From Sceloporus undulatus (lineage: Eukaryota; Chordata; Lepidosauria; Squamata; Phrynosomatidae): a DNA stretch of 64,000 bases. This document shows, piece after piece, positions 20,285 to 31,055 of this stretch (position 1 is the stretch's first letter; each line of letters starts with the position of its first letter). Location: NCBI RefSeq assembly GCF_019175285.1, contig NC_056523.1, forward strand, positions 184,619,956 through 184,683,955, written 5' to 3'. A program made the position numbers and the translations under genes. The notes beneath the pieces were generated by a model. That model worked only from the letters and a program-made list of their open reading frames with translations, had not been told where the DNA came from and did no database searches.

Positions 20285-22035
20285 ATACATAGAATCATAG
20301 AGTTGGAAGAGACCACAAGGGCCATCCAGACCAACCCCCTGCCATGCAGAAAATCCAAATCAAAGCATCCCTGACAGATGGCCATCCAGCCTCTGCTTAA
20401 AGACCTCCAAGGAAGGAGACTCCAGTACACTTCGAGGGAGTCTGTTCCACTGTCAAGCAGCACTTACTGACAGGAAGTTCCTCCTAATGTTGAGATGGAA
20501 TCTCTTTTGCTGTAGCTTCCATCCATTGTTCCGGGTCCTGACCTCTGGAGCAGTAGAAAACAAGCTTGCTCCCTCCTCAATATGACATCCCTTCAAATAT
20601 TGAAACAGGGCTATCATATCACCTCTTAACCTTCTCTTCTCCAGGCTAAACATCCCCAGCTCCCTAAGTCATTCCTCATAGGGCATGGTTTCCAGACCCT
20701 TCACCATTTTAGTTGCTCTCCTTTGGACATGCTCCAGTTTTTCAGCATCCTTTTTGAATTGTGGTGCCCAGAACTGGACTCAGTATTACAGGTGGAGCCT
20801 GACCAAAGCAGAATACAGTGGCACTATTACTTCTCTTGATCTAGACACTATACTTTTATTGATGCAGGCTAAAATTGCATTGTCCTTTTTAGCTGCTGCA
20901 TTGCACTGTTCACTCATGTTCAACTTGTGGTCTACTTGGACTCCTAGGTCCCTTTCACATGTAGTTTCATTCAGCCAGGTGTCCCACATCCTATACCTGT
21001 GCATTTTATTTTTCTGCCCTAAGTGCAATATCTTACATTTCTCCGTGTTGAATTTCATTTTGTTAGCTTTGGCCCAGCTTTCTAGTCTATTCAGGACATC
21101 TTGAATTTTGATCCTGTCCTCTGGAGTATTAGCTATTCCTCCTAATCTGGTGTCATCTGCAAATTTGATAAGTATGCCCCCAATTCTGTCATCCAAGTCA
21201 CTGATAAAGATGTTAAACAGCACTGGGCCCAGGACAGAACCCTGTGGGACCCCACTGGTCACTTCTCTCCAGGATGAAAAGGAGCCATTGTTGAGCACCC
21301 TTTGGGTTCGGCCAGTCAACCAATTACAAATCCATGTAACAGTTACGTTGTTTAGTCCACAACTAGCTTGTTTGCAAGAATGTCATGGGAAACCTTGTCA
21401 AAGGCCTTACTGAAATCAACATATACTATATCCACAGCATTCCCTTCATCTACCAAGCTAGTAATTTTATCAAAGAAAGAGATCAGATTTGTCTGGCATG
21501 ACTTGTTTCTCTGAAACCCATGTTGACTCTTTGTGATTATGGAATTGCTTTCTAAATGTTCACAGACTCTCTGTTTAATGATCTGCTCTAGAATCTTTCC
21601 TGGTATTGATGTCAGACTAACTGGACGATAATTGTTGGGATCCCCTCCCCCCCCCTTTTTTTTTTTTTTTGAAGACAGGAATGTTTGCCCTCCTCCAGTC
21701 TGCTGGGATCTCTCCTGTTCTCCAGGAGTTTTCAAAGATTATTGCCAATGGCTCCGATATTACATTTGCCAGTTCTTTTAATACCCTTGGATGTAGTTCA
21801 TCTGGTCCTGGAGACTTAAATTCATTTAGATTAACAAGGTGTTCCTCTACTATCTCTTTACTTATTCTGTGCTGAAATTCCCCTATTCTGTCCTCTGCTC
21901 CATTATCCTCAGGTTGAGCACCCTCTTCCTTTTCTGAGAAGACTGAGGCAAAGAAGGTGTTGAGTAATTCTGCCTTTCCTCTGTCCCCTGTTAGCATTTT
22001 GCCATCTTCTCCATGCAGTGGCCCATACGGTATGT
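20285..22035 (-). mobile_element. CR1 LINE with reverse-transcriptase domain
   Basis: Minus-strand frames give LNEFKSPGPDELHPRVLKEL, YVDFSKAFDKVSHDIL, TSGVPQGSVLGPVLFNIFIS and the catalytic IKFADDTRL, then the CR1 thumb and 3' UTR. The 3' end (left) shows the CR1 repeat ATTCTATG. Frames are broken, one break being at a C/T homopolymer near 21645-21671. It is 5' truncated, and neighbouring RTE-like sequence at 22036-22065 suggests it landed in an older RTE. Confidence 0.9.
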
Positions 22036-23260
22036 TATGTTCAGTATACAAGTTAAACAGACATTGTATTTTTATTTCTACTTGCTCATGTAATGTGTTT
22101 CCCCCTTGTTGTAGAGCATCCTCACTCCTGTTTTAAATTTCCCCTTGATTTCTCAGATCTTACGAAAGAGGTCTCTTGTTTTTTTCCTTTTTTGTTGTCA
22201 TCTTCTATTTCTCTGCATTGAGTATTATTGTAGTTCTCCTTGTCCCTGTGCACAAGTCATTGAACACTTTCATTGAAGGTTCTGACTCTGTTTCTGTTAC
22301 CTTTTACTTTTGCATCTCATCTGTCCTTAACTGCTTGAAGAGATTAATTTGTCATCCACTGAGATTTCTCTTTCTTTTTGGCTGCAGATAGTGTCCTTTT
22401 GCATTCCTCTCTGACAATGACCCTGGATTTAACCCAGAGCTCTTCTGGCTCCTGGTCAATTAGGCATAATTGAACAAATCCATTTTTTAAAATTCCCTTT
22501 AAATTCTACCAGGATGTTCCTCAGGTTGCATCTTGACATGATGGTTGGTTTAGTTTTCTTCATTAGCATTCATCTCATTTTTTAATATTAGTTCATGTGC
22601 CATAATCTGCTCCTGATTTTGTTCTTGCAGAGAGACTGGAACTTTTCCATCTTTTGCTTCCAATTATATAGTCTATTTGAATTCTAAATCGGCTTCAGGT
22701 GATGTCCATAAATACATTTGCCTCTTTGGTTGCTTGAAGAATGTGTTTGAGATGAAGAAACTGTTGGCACCACAAATAAAAAGTTGCTTTCCTGCTTCAT
22801 TTGTTGATCCTAGGCCAAATTTTTGCACACTCTTAGATTTCGCTCCGTTTTCTACTTTTGCATTCCAATCATCTATGAAAGAAGTCCTGTTTTGGTGTGT
22901 GATATTTTCTTCCAGACTCCAGGTCAGAATCTTGCAATTTCTTCTTCTGCATCTACTGCTGAAGCATAAACCTGGACTATGGTTATATTCATGGCTTTCC
23001 ACTGGAGTTTTATTTATTTTATTTGTGCATTAAATCCCTTGGCTGTTTTTCATCATTATACATGCCACCTCATTTCTTCTTAGATGTTCATTTTCTGAGT
23101 AAAACACTGTGTAATTATCTGACTCAAAATGTCCCATTCCTGTCCACTTTCACTTGCTCACCCCAAGTATTGCCATGTTTATACATTCCATTTCTTGTTT
23201 TACTAGCTTCCTCTGATTAATGGTTATCACATTCCATGTTCTATAATATGTTGCGCAGCT
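22036..23260 (-). mobile_element. RTE/BovB-like LINE, endonuclease region
   Basis: Minus-strand reading shows NQRKLVKQEMECINMAILGV near the right end and FIDDWNAKVENGAKS, KFGLGSTNEAGKQL and QMYLWTSPEA further on, which are apurinic-endonuclease blocks of RTE elements. Broken, and possibly the 5' part of the same insertion as 18939-20076. Confidence 0.75.
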
Positions 23261-23287
23261 GTGGGCTTTCCTTTTCCTCCTCTGAGC

Positions 23288-23630
23288 ATGAGCCTTATCA
23301 CACATGGGGGGTTTGCAGCTCAGATCCACAGTCACTCCTGTTCTAGCAACGCAAAACGTGATGTTTTTTCACACCAGATCTGGAGTCACTCCTGTCTAGC
23401 AATGTGAATTCATGTTAAAACATGGTTTTACCACACCTGGTTGCCTTTCCATTGCCCTTCCAAATCGAGGGGGAAGCGGAGTCAGTTCAATTCCAGACAA
23501 GTCACGTGATGCAGATTCAAACAAAGCGTAGTGAGTGCACATTGTATTACCACACCAGATGGTTCAACAATTTGAATCTGCACCCTTGTGCATGCTCAAT
23601 GGGGCTCTGGACACTTTCCTCCTTCCCTGA
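23288..23630. repeat. Possible TTATCAC-ended DNA element
   Basis: CCTTATCACACATGG recalls the ends of the 7939 and W elements, and CACACCAGATCTGGAGTCACT partly repeats CAGATCCACAGTCACTCCTG. The right boundary is unclear. Confidence 0.35.
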
Positions 23631-23654
23631 CCCCTCCTTAGCTGTCATCCTTCA

Positions 23655-23748
23655 AATGGCAAAATCAAGCTTTATTTTTTTGGAATTTATATTTTTTTGA
23701 ATATTTTCAAGTCGGGGATGCTTGAATCTGTGGAATCTGTGTCATTGT
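23655..23748 (+). mobile_element. Pogo/Tigger-like MITE, right-half fragment
   Basis: AATGGCAAAATCAAGCTTTA and GGGGATGCTTGAATCTGTG are shared with the full copies. Confidence 0.55.
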
Positions 23749-24679
23749 GTCTATTGAGGAAAATATGACCTGTGCTTGATCAACCTTAAAGCATATGGGA
23801 AATAGTCACCAGATGGCGCTCAAAAACAGGATTCCTTGTCCAGCCGTCTTCAATGAGGTAACCAAATTTGCATCAACTTGCACTTGGCAGCCTGGATTTA
23901 GATTCTGTCCTCCACTTCCTTTCATCTAATTAATTTAGGCAGTCTCTGACCTTTAGTTGCATCGATTCCTATTTGGCACCGAATGGTAGCAGTAAACCTT
24001 GGAACCATTTCAGTTTTTGTCATCTTCACACTGCCTTCTATAGTTCTGGTGGAGAAGATCTAAGGGCAGGAGGAAATGGAGATAGGAAGATTACACAGCT
24101 TTCATCCTAAGAAATTATGTCGGAAGTAATACATTAAACAGACAGACTTTTGTCAAGATTCCCTGCTTTCAATATGAAATTTCATATTTTAAACCTGAAT
24201 GCTGGCCGTGCTAACAGGTTTCTTTTAGTTTTGGCAAGTGTCCAACAAAACATACCCACTTTCCATAATAATAAATACTAAATGCCACTGCATGTCAGCT
24301 ACCAGTCCTGTCAATAAATAAAGGCATTGCAATCAAATACTAGTTACAGAATGGGGTGTCTGTGAACTGAAGGTCCCAATGATGGGTACAACAAAGACCT
24401 TCAGTAATATCGAACATGAATAAAATATATGGGGGGGAGGGGGGGTTATGATAATACATGAAACTGAGTATCATGCTAGAAAAGGGTATATTGAATGAAT
24501 GTAAACTATAAAAATAGAGCACAATAATGGTCAGAATATTTTTGCCGGTTGTAAAAATGTGTTCATGGCCTTGTCTGCACAGCATAGGATACACTGGGGG
24601 CAGCCTGGAGTAGCCTAGCCCTGGGGCTATCCTAGCCTTCCTCTGTTACCTGGGGTTCCATCACAATACCAGGTGGCTG
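23749..24679. other. No recognised element
   Basis: Apart from a G-run near 24430, no repeat or exon was identified. Confidence 0.3.
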
Positions 24680-24876
24680 GTCACACATGCATCCCCCCGA
24701 GCCACCCAGCTTGTCTGCTGCCTCTGAATGTTGCTTTGCTCTGAGGTCAAAATCAAGGCATCCACTGATGATCATATTTCTGAGCACCTTATTTTGACCT
24801 CAGAGCAAGCAACTGGCAGCAGCAGTTTGATGTGCCAGATGGCTCAGCGGGACATGTTTCAAACACACAGTGTCAC
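24680..24876. repeat. Long inverted repeat
   Basis: GCTTTGCTCTGAGGTCAAAAT pairs with ATTTTGACCTCAGAGCAAGC, and the outer arms (GAGCCACCCAGC against GCCAGATGGCTCAGC) extend it. Probably a decayed foldback element. Confidence 0.55.
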
Positions 24877-25030
24877 AAAGGAGAGCTGAGGATCTTCCCA
24901 GAAGATCCAGTGTAAAAAGTAAAATATTTTAATGCACGTTAAGGGTCTAAGGCACCTAGTTCTGGTGCTGAATGTGCCGGATGTCATCGGATAGGTTCGC
25001 ACCAGAACCAGTGTTTGGGCCATGTGTCAT

Positions 25031-25775
25031 CTGGGCTCACTGCTGAGAGGACACTAGTTTATTTGCAGGCAGGGCCCTTTCCAAAAATGCCTCAGATGGT
25101 TCATCAATGATTTGAAGGTTGGTTGATATACTTTGGTTCAAGAGAGTTCACTGCCCCATTTTTCTTTTTTTCTAGATGCAAGAGCATTTCCCTATAATAC
25201 AATTCACGGGTGAGAAAGGGCTGCTTAATGCCTTGTCCAATTACTCCTCCTTGCAAATGCCCCAGGTTATTTTATTTTATTTTTATATTTTTTAGCTGCC
25301 TTTTAGGAATGCAGGTTTTCAAAATCTATTTATAATCTATTCATTGTCTCCCTCCTGTTCAAACTTCAGAATGAATCAGCCTGGCTGGGAGGGAAATGGC
25401 TTCAGCCAGGAGATATGCAAGGGGAAAATATCTGTGGATTTGGGAATGAATAGCTGAAGACTCCCACACACTCCCCCCCTTTTCTTAACCTATTGGCTCA
25501 TTCCTCTCTGCAAATACCTCCCTCACTGCTGCATTGTGTTATATTGGCAAACGTATATTTGGAAAGAGGCATTTGCCAAGATAATGTGTAGTTCCAGATG
25601 TACATGCATGGGATTTTGCTTGCGGGAGGCACAAACTCCCTCTGCCTTATTGTCTTTTCTACTTAGGGACAAAAACAACAAAAAGGACAATTTGGTCCGA
25701 GAAGTGAAAACAGCAAGGCCTGCATATTTGTCACTCTGTCAAATGCCAGATTTATCTGCTGTCATTTTTTTCCAG
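25031..25775. other. Intron 1 end, no recognised repeat
   Basis: This stretch before exon 2 looks unique. It could hold splicing signals but nothing specific stands out beyond the acceptor. Confidence 0.3.
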
Positions 25776-25916
25776 GTGCCACATTTCCAAGTCCTGTCGA
25801 AGTTAAATTGACTGACTTGCTTCAGGCCATTTCCTCCTTCCTCAGCAAGTATCCAGCCTTGAATGGCAGCCAGGCCATCCAGCCAGCCACTGCTTCGCTC
25901 ATCACCTGTGTGAACG
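25776..25916 (+). CDS. GMIP: GMIP-like RhoGAP, coding exon 2
   Basis: The exon follows a good acceptor (TTTTTTTCCAG) and ends in a GTAAGT donor. It encodes about residues 84-130, including VKLTDLLQAISSFLSKYPAL and an alanine-rich helix ending CVN. This lines up with ARHGAP29 (IRLEELLRVLKSIMNKHQNL) and ARHGAP45 (ALRVMHQIISKYPLLNTVE), as recalled. Both splice junctions are phase 1, so the exon is symmetric (141 bp) and could be skipped without shifting the frame. It lies 14.4 kb from exon 1. Confidence 0.8.
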
Positions 25917-26277
25917 GTAAGTTTTTACGTACTGAAAATCCAACCTGAACAACACTGTCAAAGAAATTTCAGAAAATGGTTTGAGGATGGTATGAAAATA
26001 CAGAGTGCTGCTGTCCCGACTCCTTGAAGAAGTAATTTTAGCAAGTGCCGTTTGTCCATTCACAGGAATGAGAACAGTCAACCCTACCACAATTAACTCA
26101 TCCATACATTTATTTATACATTTACATTTCTGTCCCACTGTTTCTCCAAGGCATCCACAGCACCCTATCTGGTTCTCTACTTCCATTTTAGCCCACAAAC
26201 TAAGAAAGAGTGATTGATAGAAAGTCACTCAACGTGAGCATCTTAGGCCTGACAGAGTAGCCATTTCATATCTGACA

Positions 26278-26624
26278 GAATTTCACAATTCAAAGCAGCA
26301 CACATGTGGCCAAGCTTCAACAGAGTGTAATCAAAATGGCGAAGGATATTAATGCAGGAAGAAAAGACAAGCTGGGAGAGACTGCAGCAGTTTGCTTTTA
26401 CCCCAGCCTACTGGGAAGAGCAAGATTCTGCCCCCTCCTCTCCCTTCCGCTGAGTTAATTGAATGCAAAATACTTTAAATTCAGTTTGCAGCAATTGAAG
26501 TAAGCAAAGGAAAAGTGGGTGAGGGAGAGATAAACTGATATTTTAAAAACAACTGAAAAGTGGGACAGCAGAGGATTAATCGGGACTATGCTTGCCAGAT
26601 AAGGACAATTGGAGGGTATGGGGT
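26278..26624 (+). repeat. Family X repeat, copy 4
   Basis: AAGCTGGGAGAGACTGCAGC and CAGTTTGCAGCAATTGAAG are internal, and GGACAATTGGAGGGTATGG closes it. Confidence 0.65.
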
Positions 26625-26907
26625 TTGAATCTGGGTCTCCCAGATACTAGATACTAGGGCAGCGTGTTGCCCTTTAGAGACTGTTGGACTTCAGTTTCCA
26701 TCATCCCTTACTTTCGCTAAGGTCAAGGGGAACTACAGTACAATATATTTTAGAGAGCTATCTTAGGGTGACACTCCATCCTCTCTGGGAGGGATAGGAA
26801 CCTTGTCCTCTATGTCCCTGATCACTGTAAAAGTGGAAGGCTGTCCAATAAGAGAACTGATATGTATTTAAAGGAAGCCATAATTTTACTGTAACTATTG
26901 TACACAC

Positions 26908-26908
26908 A

Positions 26909-26960
<52 letters not shown>
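26908..26960 (+). repeat. (ATT)n microsatellite at assembly gap
   Basis: A pure ATT array of about 17 units runs into the N block, so its true length is unknown. Confidence 0.9.
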
Positions 26961-26970
26961 NNNNNNNNNN
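26961..26970. other. Assembly gap (10 N)
   Basis: Ten undetermined bases. Sequence may be missing here; the size is probably arbitrary. Confidence 0.98.
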
Positions 26971-27020
26971 CCACCAGGCTGGACAAACATATATATTTTA
27001 TATAGTATATATAGTATATA

Positions 27021-27107
27021 CAGCGGGCCCTTCTTGATATATGCCAGGATTTGGTTCCAGGACCCCCTATGGATGTCAAAATCCATGGATGCTCAAGTCT
27101 CATTAAA
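27021..27107 (+). mobile_element. Pogo/Tigger-like MITE, left part (interrupted)
   Basis: CAGCGGGCCCTTCTTGATAT to CTCAAGTCTCATTAAA, preceded by TA. The remainder is at 28660-28800 after the RTE insertion. Confidence 0.75.
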
Positions 27108-28659
27108 TTTGTTGCTGTTAGCTGCCCTCGAGTGGGTTCCGACTCATGGTGATCCTGTGGATGAGACATCTCCAAGAATCCCTATCCTCCACTCCCTGCC
27201 CAGATCCTGCAAGCCCTTGCCCATCTGGTTTGTGGTCTTTCTCTCCTACTCTTTACCTTTCCTAGCATTACTGTTTTTTCTAGTGATCTGTGCCTTCTCA
27301 TTATGTGGCCAAAGTACAATAGTCTCAACTTGATCATCTTTGCTTCCAAGGAGATCCCTGGTCTGCTCTGTTCAAGAACCCATTTGTTTGTTTTCTTGGC
27401 TGTCCCTGATATCCTAAATACTCTTCTCCAGCACCACATTTCAGATGAATTGATTTTCTGTCTGTCTGCATCCTTCACTATCCAGCTCTCACATCTGTAC
27501 ATGGTAACTGGGAATACAATGGCCTGAACGATTCTGACTTTAGTACTCAGTTGTATGTCTTTGCTCTTCAGTATCTTTTCCAGTTCTTTCATAGTTGCCC
27601 TTCCCATTCCTAGAGTCTTCTTATTTCTTGACTGCAGTCTCCATTTTGGTCAATGTTTGATCCTAGATATGGGAATTCTTTAACTATTATTTCAATTTCC
27701 TCGTTGTCTAGATTGAGTTTGTATATTTCTTCTGTGATCATTATTTTGTTTTCTTTATGTTCAGCATAAGACCTGCCTTTGCACTTTCATCTTTGACCTT
27801 CCTTATTAACTGTTCCAATTCCTGAATGTCTTCTGCTAATATTATGGTGTCATCTACATATCTTAGGTTGTCAATGTTGCTTCTTCCTATCTTCACTCCT
27901 CCTTTTCTTATGATGTTTGCAGCATATGAGTTAAACAAGTACGGTGACAGGATGCAACCTTGCCTGACCCCTTTGCCTATTGGGAACCCCTCTGTTTCTC
28001 CGAATTCTCTTCTGACAGTGTCCTTGGTACAGATTCCTCATCGGGAATATTGGATGTAGTGGCACCCCCATGCCTTTGAGTGCATTCCATAGCTTTTCGT
28101 GATCTATACAATGAAGTGCTTTGCTGTAGTCTTTAAAACACATGCTGATGCTTTTTTTGGATTTCTTTGCTGTGCTCCATTAGCCATCGCATGTTTGCAA
28201 TGTGGTCCCTAGTGCCCCTTCCTTTTCTGAATCCTGCTTGCACCTCTGGAATTTCTCTCTCCATATATGTTTGGGGGGATGCTTTGATTGAGAGTTCCTG
28301 CATGTCAGGGGGTTGGACTGGATGGCCCTTGCGATCTCTTCCAACTCTATGATTCTGTGCTGCATAATTTTGAGCATTATTTTGCTTGCATGTGAGATAA
28401 GTGCTATTGTCCTATAGTTGATGCAGTTTTTGAATCTCCTTTCTTGTGGATTGGTATACTGTATATATCGAGCATTTCCAGTCTGTTGGCCACCGCTTTG
28501 TTTTCCATATTTGTTAGCACTAAAGTTGCATCCCTCTGTAGGCACTGTAGCAGTTCAATTGGGATATCATCTGTTCCCAGTGAATTATTTTTTCCCATTT
28601 CCTGTATTGCAGAATCCACTTCACTTCTTATAATTTGAGGTTTGTCTTCATACACCAAT
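27108..28659 (-). mobile_element. RTE/BovB-like LINE inserted in a Tigger-like MITE
   Basis: Minus-strand reading gives DDIPIELLQCLQRD, MCFKDYSKALHCIDHEKLW, NIDNLRYVDDTIILAEDIQE (the YVDD active site) and KVRIVQAIVFPVTMYRCESW. It is 5' truncated, with several frame breaks and a CR1 tail inside (28271-28354). Confidence 0.85.
28271..28354 (+). mobile_element. CR1 3' tail inserted in the RTE element
   Basis: GGGGGATGCTTTGATTGAG to CTTCCAACTCTATGATTC is the last ~80 bp of CR1, ending in its ATTCTATG-type repeat. RTE sequence resumes at once (TGTGCTGCATAATTTTGAGC). Confidence 0.8.
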
Positions 28660-28800
28660 AAATGGTGTAGTAAAATGGTGTCTCTTATATAAAATGGCAA
28701 AATCAAGGTTTGCTTTTTGGAATTTATGTATATTTTATATATTTTCATGCTGGAGTGGCTGAATCCATGGACAAGGAATGCACAGATATGGAAGGCTGAC
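28660..28800 (+). mobile_element. Pogo/Tigger-like MITE, right part (interrupted)
   Basis: AATGGTGTAGTAAAATGGTG through ATGGAAGGCTGAC, followed by TA, completes the 27021 copy. Confidence 0.75.
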
Positions 28801-28801
28801 T

Positions 28802-28920
28802 AGTATTGTTTTTTGCTGCCTTTGAGTTGACCTCAGCTCATGGCAACCCTGTGAATAAGATATCTCCAAGCCCCCCAATCCTCTACCTCTCTGCTTGGGT
28901 GCTGTAAACTCAGGCCCATA
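28802..28920 (-). mobile_element. RTE-like LINE 3' UTR, left part
   Basis: GCTGCCTTTGAGTTGACCTC and AGATATCTCCAAGCC parallel 27113-27200. It is interrupted by two foldback elements and resumes at 29527. Confidence 0.6.
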
Positions 28921-29155
28921 GGGCCCATACAGACAGGCCAGAATAAAGCTGCTTCAGGTCACTTTGGAGGTATGCTGTTCAAATGATACATGCATCCTAA
29001 GAGGCCAGAAGCTGCGCCAAAGCTGCACTCCAGTCCTTAGGACTGGAGTATGGCTTTGGTGTGACTTCCAGCCTTTCAGGACGCATACATGATTTAAACA
29101 GCATACCTCCAAAGTGACCCAAAGCAGCTTTATTCTGGCCTGTCTGTATGGGCCC
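28921..29155. mobile_element. Foldback MITE GGGCCCATACAG (Harbinger-like), first of a tandem pair
   Basis: A nearly perfect 235-bp palindrome with ends GGGCCCATACAGACAGGCC and its inverse. ATA stands on both sides (28918-28920, 29156-29158). A related copy is at 45119-45353. Confidence 0.85.
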
Positions 29156-29158
29156 ATA

Positions 29159-29526
29159 GGCCTGGTACATACCTTTTTTTCTGGCCCAGGCTGGCGGCGT
29201 CCTTTTTTCCGCTGGAGGGAAGCCACAGCTGCCAAAGCACGTGGCTTCCTACTGGTGGAAAAAGAACCTGCAAAAAGCGGGTTCTTCTCAAGCCGCAGTG
29301 GCGGCGTAACAAGTGTGCTACTGGTGCACTTATTACGTAAGCTCTGCGCAGCACCGTGTGGACACCGCACGACACTTACATAACAATGGCGGTGCTCATG
29401 TATACAGGGTGCCGCCATTGATATGCCCTCGTCACATGTGAGGGGTGCGGGGCTTGTGGGCGCTCTGCCCCCCAGGCAACCCTAGCATGTGACGAGGGCA
29501 TCAGAAAGGCCCGTTTGTACCAGGCC
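29159..29526. mobile_element. CpG-rich MITE GGCCTGGTACA, second of a tandem pair
   Basis: Ends GGCCTGGTACATACC and GTTTGTACCAGGCC, with ATA at 29156-29158 and 29527-29529. GC- and CpG-rich inside, related in style to family H. Confidence 0.8.
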
Positions 29527-29645
29527 ATAGTCTACCTAGTTGAGTCTGTCCATCGAGCATGTGGTCTTCTTCTCTTTCTACTGACCTTTAACGTTCCTAG
29601 CATTATTGTCTTTCCTAATCAGTTGTCCCTTCCCATGACCTCAAT
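29527..29645 (-). mobile_element. RTE-like LINE 3' UTR, right part
   Basis: GAGTCTGTCCATCGAGCATG and CGTTCCTAGCATTATTGTC continue the order seen in uninterrupted copies. Confidence 0.65.
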
Positions 29646-30158
29646 TTAGACATCTAAATACTGTAGTATATAATAGTATATATTTTCTATTTTAATACTT
29701 TATTTAATAGAGTATATATATTTAAAGAAAGTGATGACAGGCAGTGAGGAAGACAGGCTTAACTTAAGATGTGTCATAGCCTTTGCAAGTTGTGAGTCAG
29801 AAATTAGTTTGAAAAGACAGTTTATGAGAACTGGACAAATGGACCACAGCCAGCTCAAAGGCATTTTACTGACCAAGTAAAGGGCAGTTTCTTTACCTCA
29901 ACACTGGGAATGGGACAGAATCCTCCAACTGCATCTGACTGCATCAGGCTAGTTTGTCAGGTTTAACAACCACAAAGGCAAAAGTGCAGCAATCTCAGCA
30001 GAAATGACTGCAGGGGCAGCTACCACTGCTGAATGCCATCACAGGCTGTTGTCTCATTTCATCTAATGGTAGTACCAGTCCCCAAATGGAGTCAAAGCCA
30101 AAGGAGGAGCAAAAACTGCCCAAGATGTATAGCACTTTTAATACAGTTAGGTCAAAAT
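29646..30158. other. No recognised element
   Basis: AT-rich at first (TATATA runs near 29690), then plain sequence with no exon. Confidence 0.3.
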
Positions 30159-30388
30159 CAGCCAGCATGGTGTAGTGGTTTGAATGTTGGACCATGCCTC
30201 TGGAGAACTAGGTTCACATCTCTGTTTGGCCATGGGAACCATCAAGTCACCTTAGGCATGTCACATCCTCTCAGCCTGCAAAGGCAAACCCCTTCTGAAC
30301 AAATCTTGCCAAGAAAACCCTATGATAGATTCATTTGGGGTTTCCATGTATAAGTCCAAAATGAGTTGAAGGCATACAACAGCAGGAA
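30159..30388 (+). repeat. tRNA-derived CORE/MIR-like SINE
   Basis: GCCAGCATGGTGTAGTGGTT head and GAAGGCATACAACAGCAGG tail. Confidence 0.82.
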
Positions 30389-30683
30389 CAATGTAAACCA
30401 AACTGGAATTTCTTTTTCTTTAATAGAGGAAGTCTCTTTCCAGTGGGGTAAGTCTGTAACTAGAGTTCACCTGCTAGCCTCACTCTTCTGGACACTGCTA
30501 GTGGTAGAACCGAAAGCTGAATTCTCCAGCCCCAATACATTCCTTCAGCTTAGTCAAGATGAGGATGTTTTGCTCTTTGCTCATTGGACTCAATGCCTTT
30601 GTTGGTGCCAAGAGACCTTCTGGCTTTTGTAAATGCAAATGAAGGGAATGAGTTTCACACAATAAGCAAGCATCATGTGTATA

Positions 30684-30910
30684 CAGTGGACCCTTGCTAT
30701 ACACTGGGGTTTGGTTCCAAGATCCCCCAGATAACAAAATCCGTGTATGCTCAAGTCCCATTAAATATAATGACATAGCAAAATGGTGTCCCTTATAAAA
30801 AATGGAAAATCAAGGTTTGATATTTGAAATTTATACTTTTTTTTGAACATTTTCAACAGTGGATGCTTGAATCCGTGTATAAAAAATCTCTGTATAAGAA
30901 GGGCCAACTG
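30684..30910 (+). mobile_element. Pogo/Tigger-like MITE, complete copy
   Basis: CAGTGGACCCTTGCTATACA and AGAAGGGCCAACTG are the ends. TA flanks both sides (30682-30683, 30911-30912). Length 227 bp. Confidence 0.85.
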
Positions 30911-30915
30911 TATAT

Positions 30916-31055
30916 GTTTACATGCCTTCAGGTCACAGACTGACTTATAGTGGCCCCATATATTTCACAGGGTTTTCTTAAGCAAGAAATACTCAGAGAT
31001 TGTTACCATTCTATAGCTTACAGCCCTTGGTATTCCTTGATGGTCCTCTGTCAAA
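30916..31055 (-). repeat. 5S-rRNA-derived SINE, 3' part
   Basis: It carries the 3' module (AGGTCACAGACTGACTTATAG, CACAGGGTTTTCTTAAGCAAG) and enters the 5S-like part at ACAGCCCTTGGTATTCC. It is split by the DNA element that follows; the 5S head resumes at 32663. Confidence 0.65.

Noticed and set aside
20285-22035. A host or viral reverse-transcriptase gene
   Set aside because: The domain order, FADD motif and 3' end are those of a broken CR1 LINE; no LTRs, gag or envelope were seen here or elsewhere in the window.
22677-23033. Plus-strand open frame of 118 codons
   Set aside because: It is the antisense of an RTE endonuclease region.
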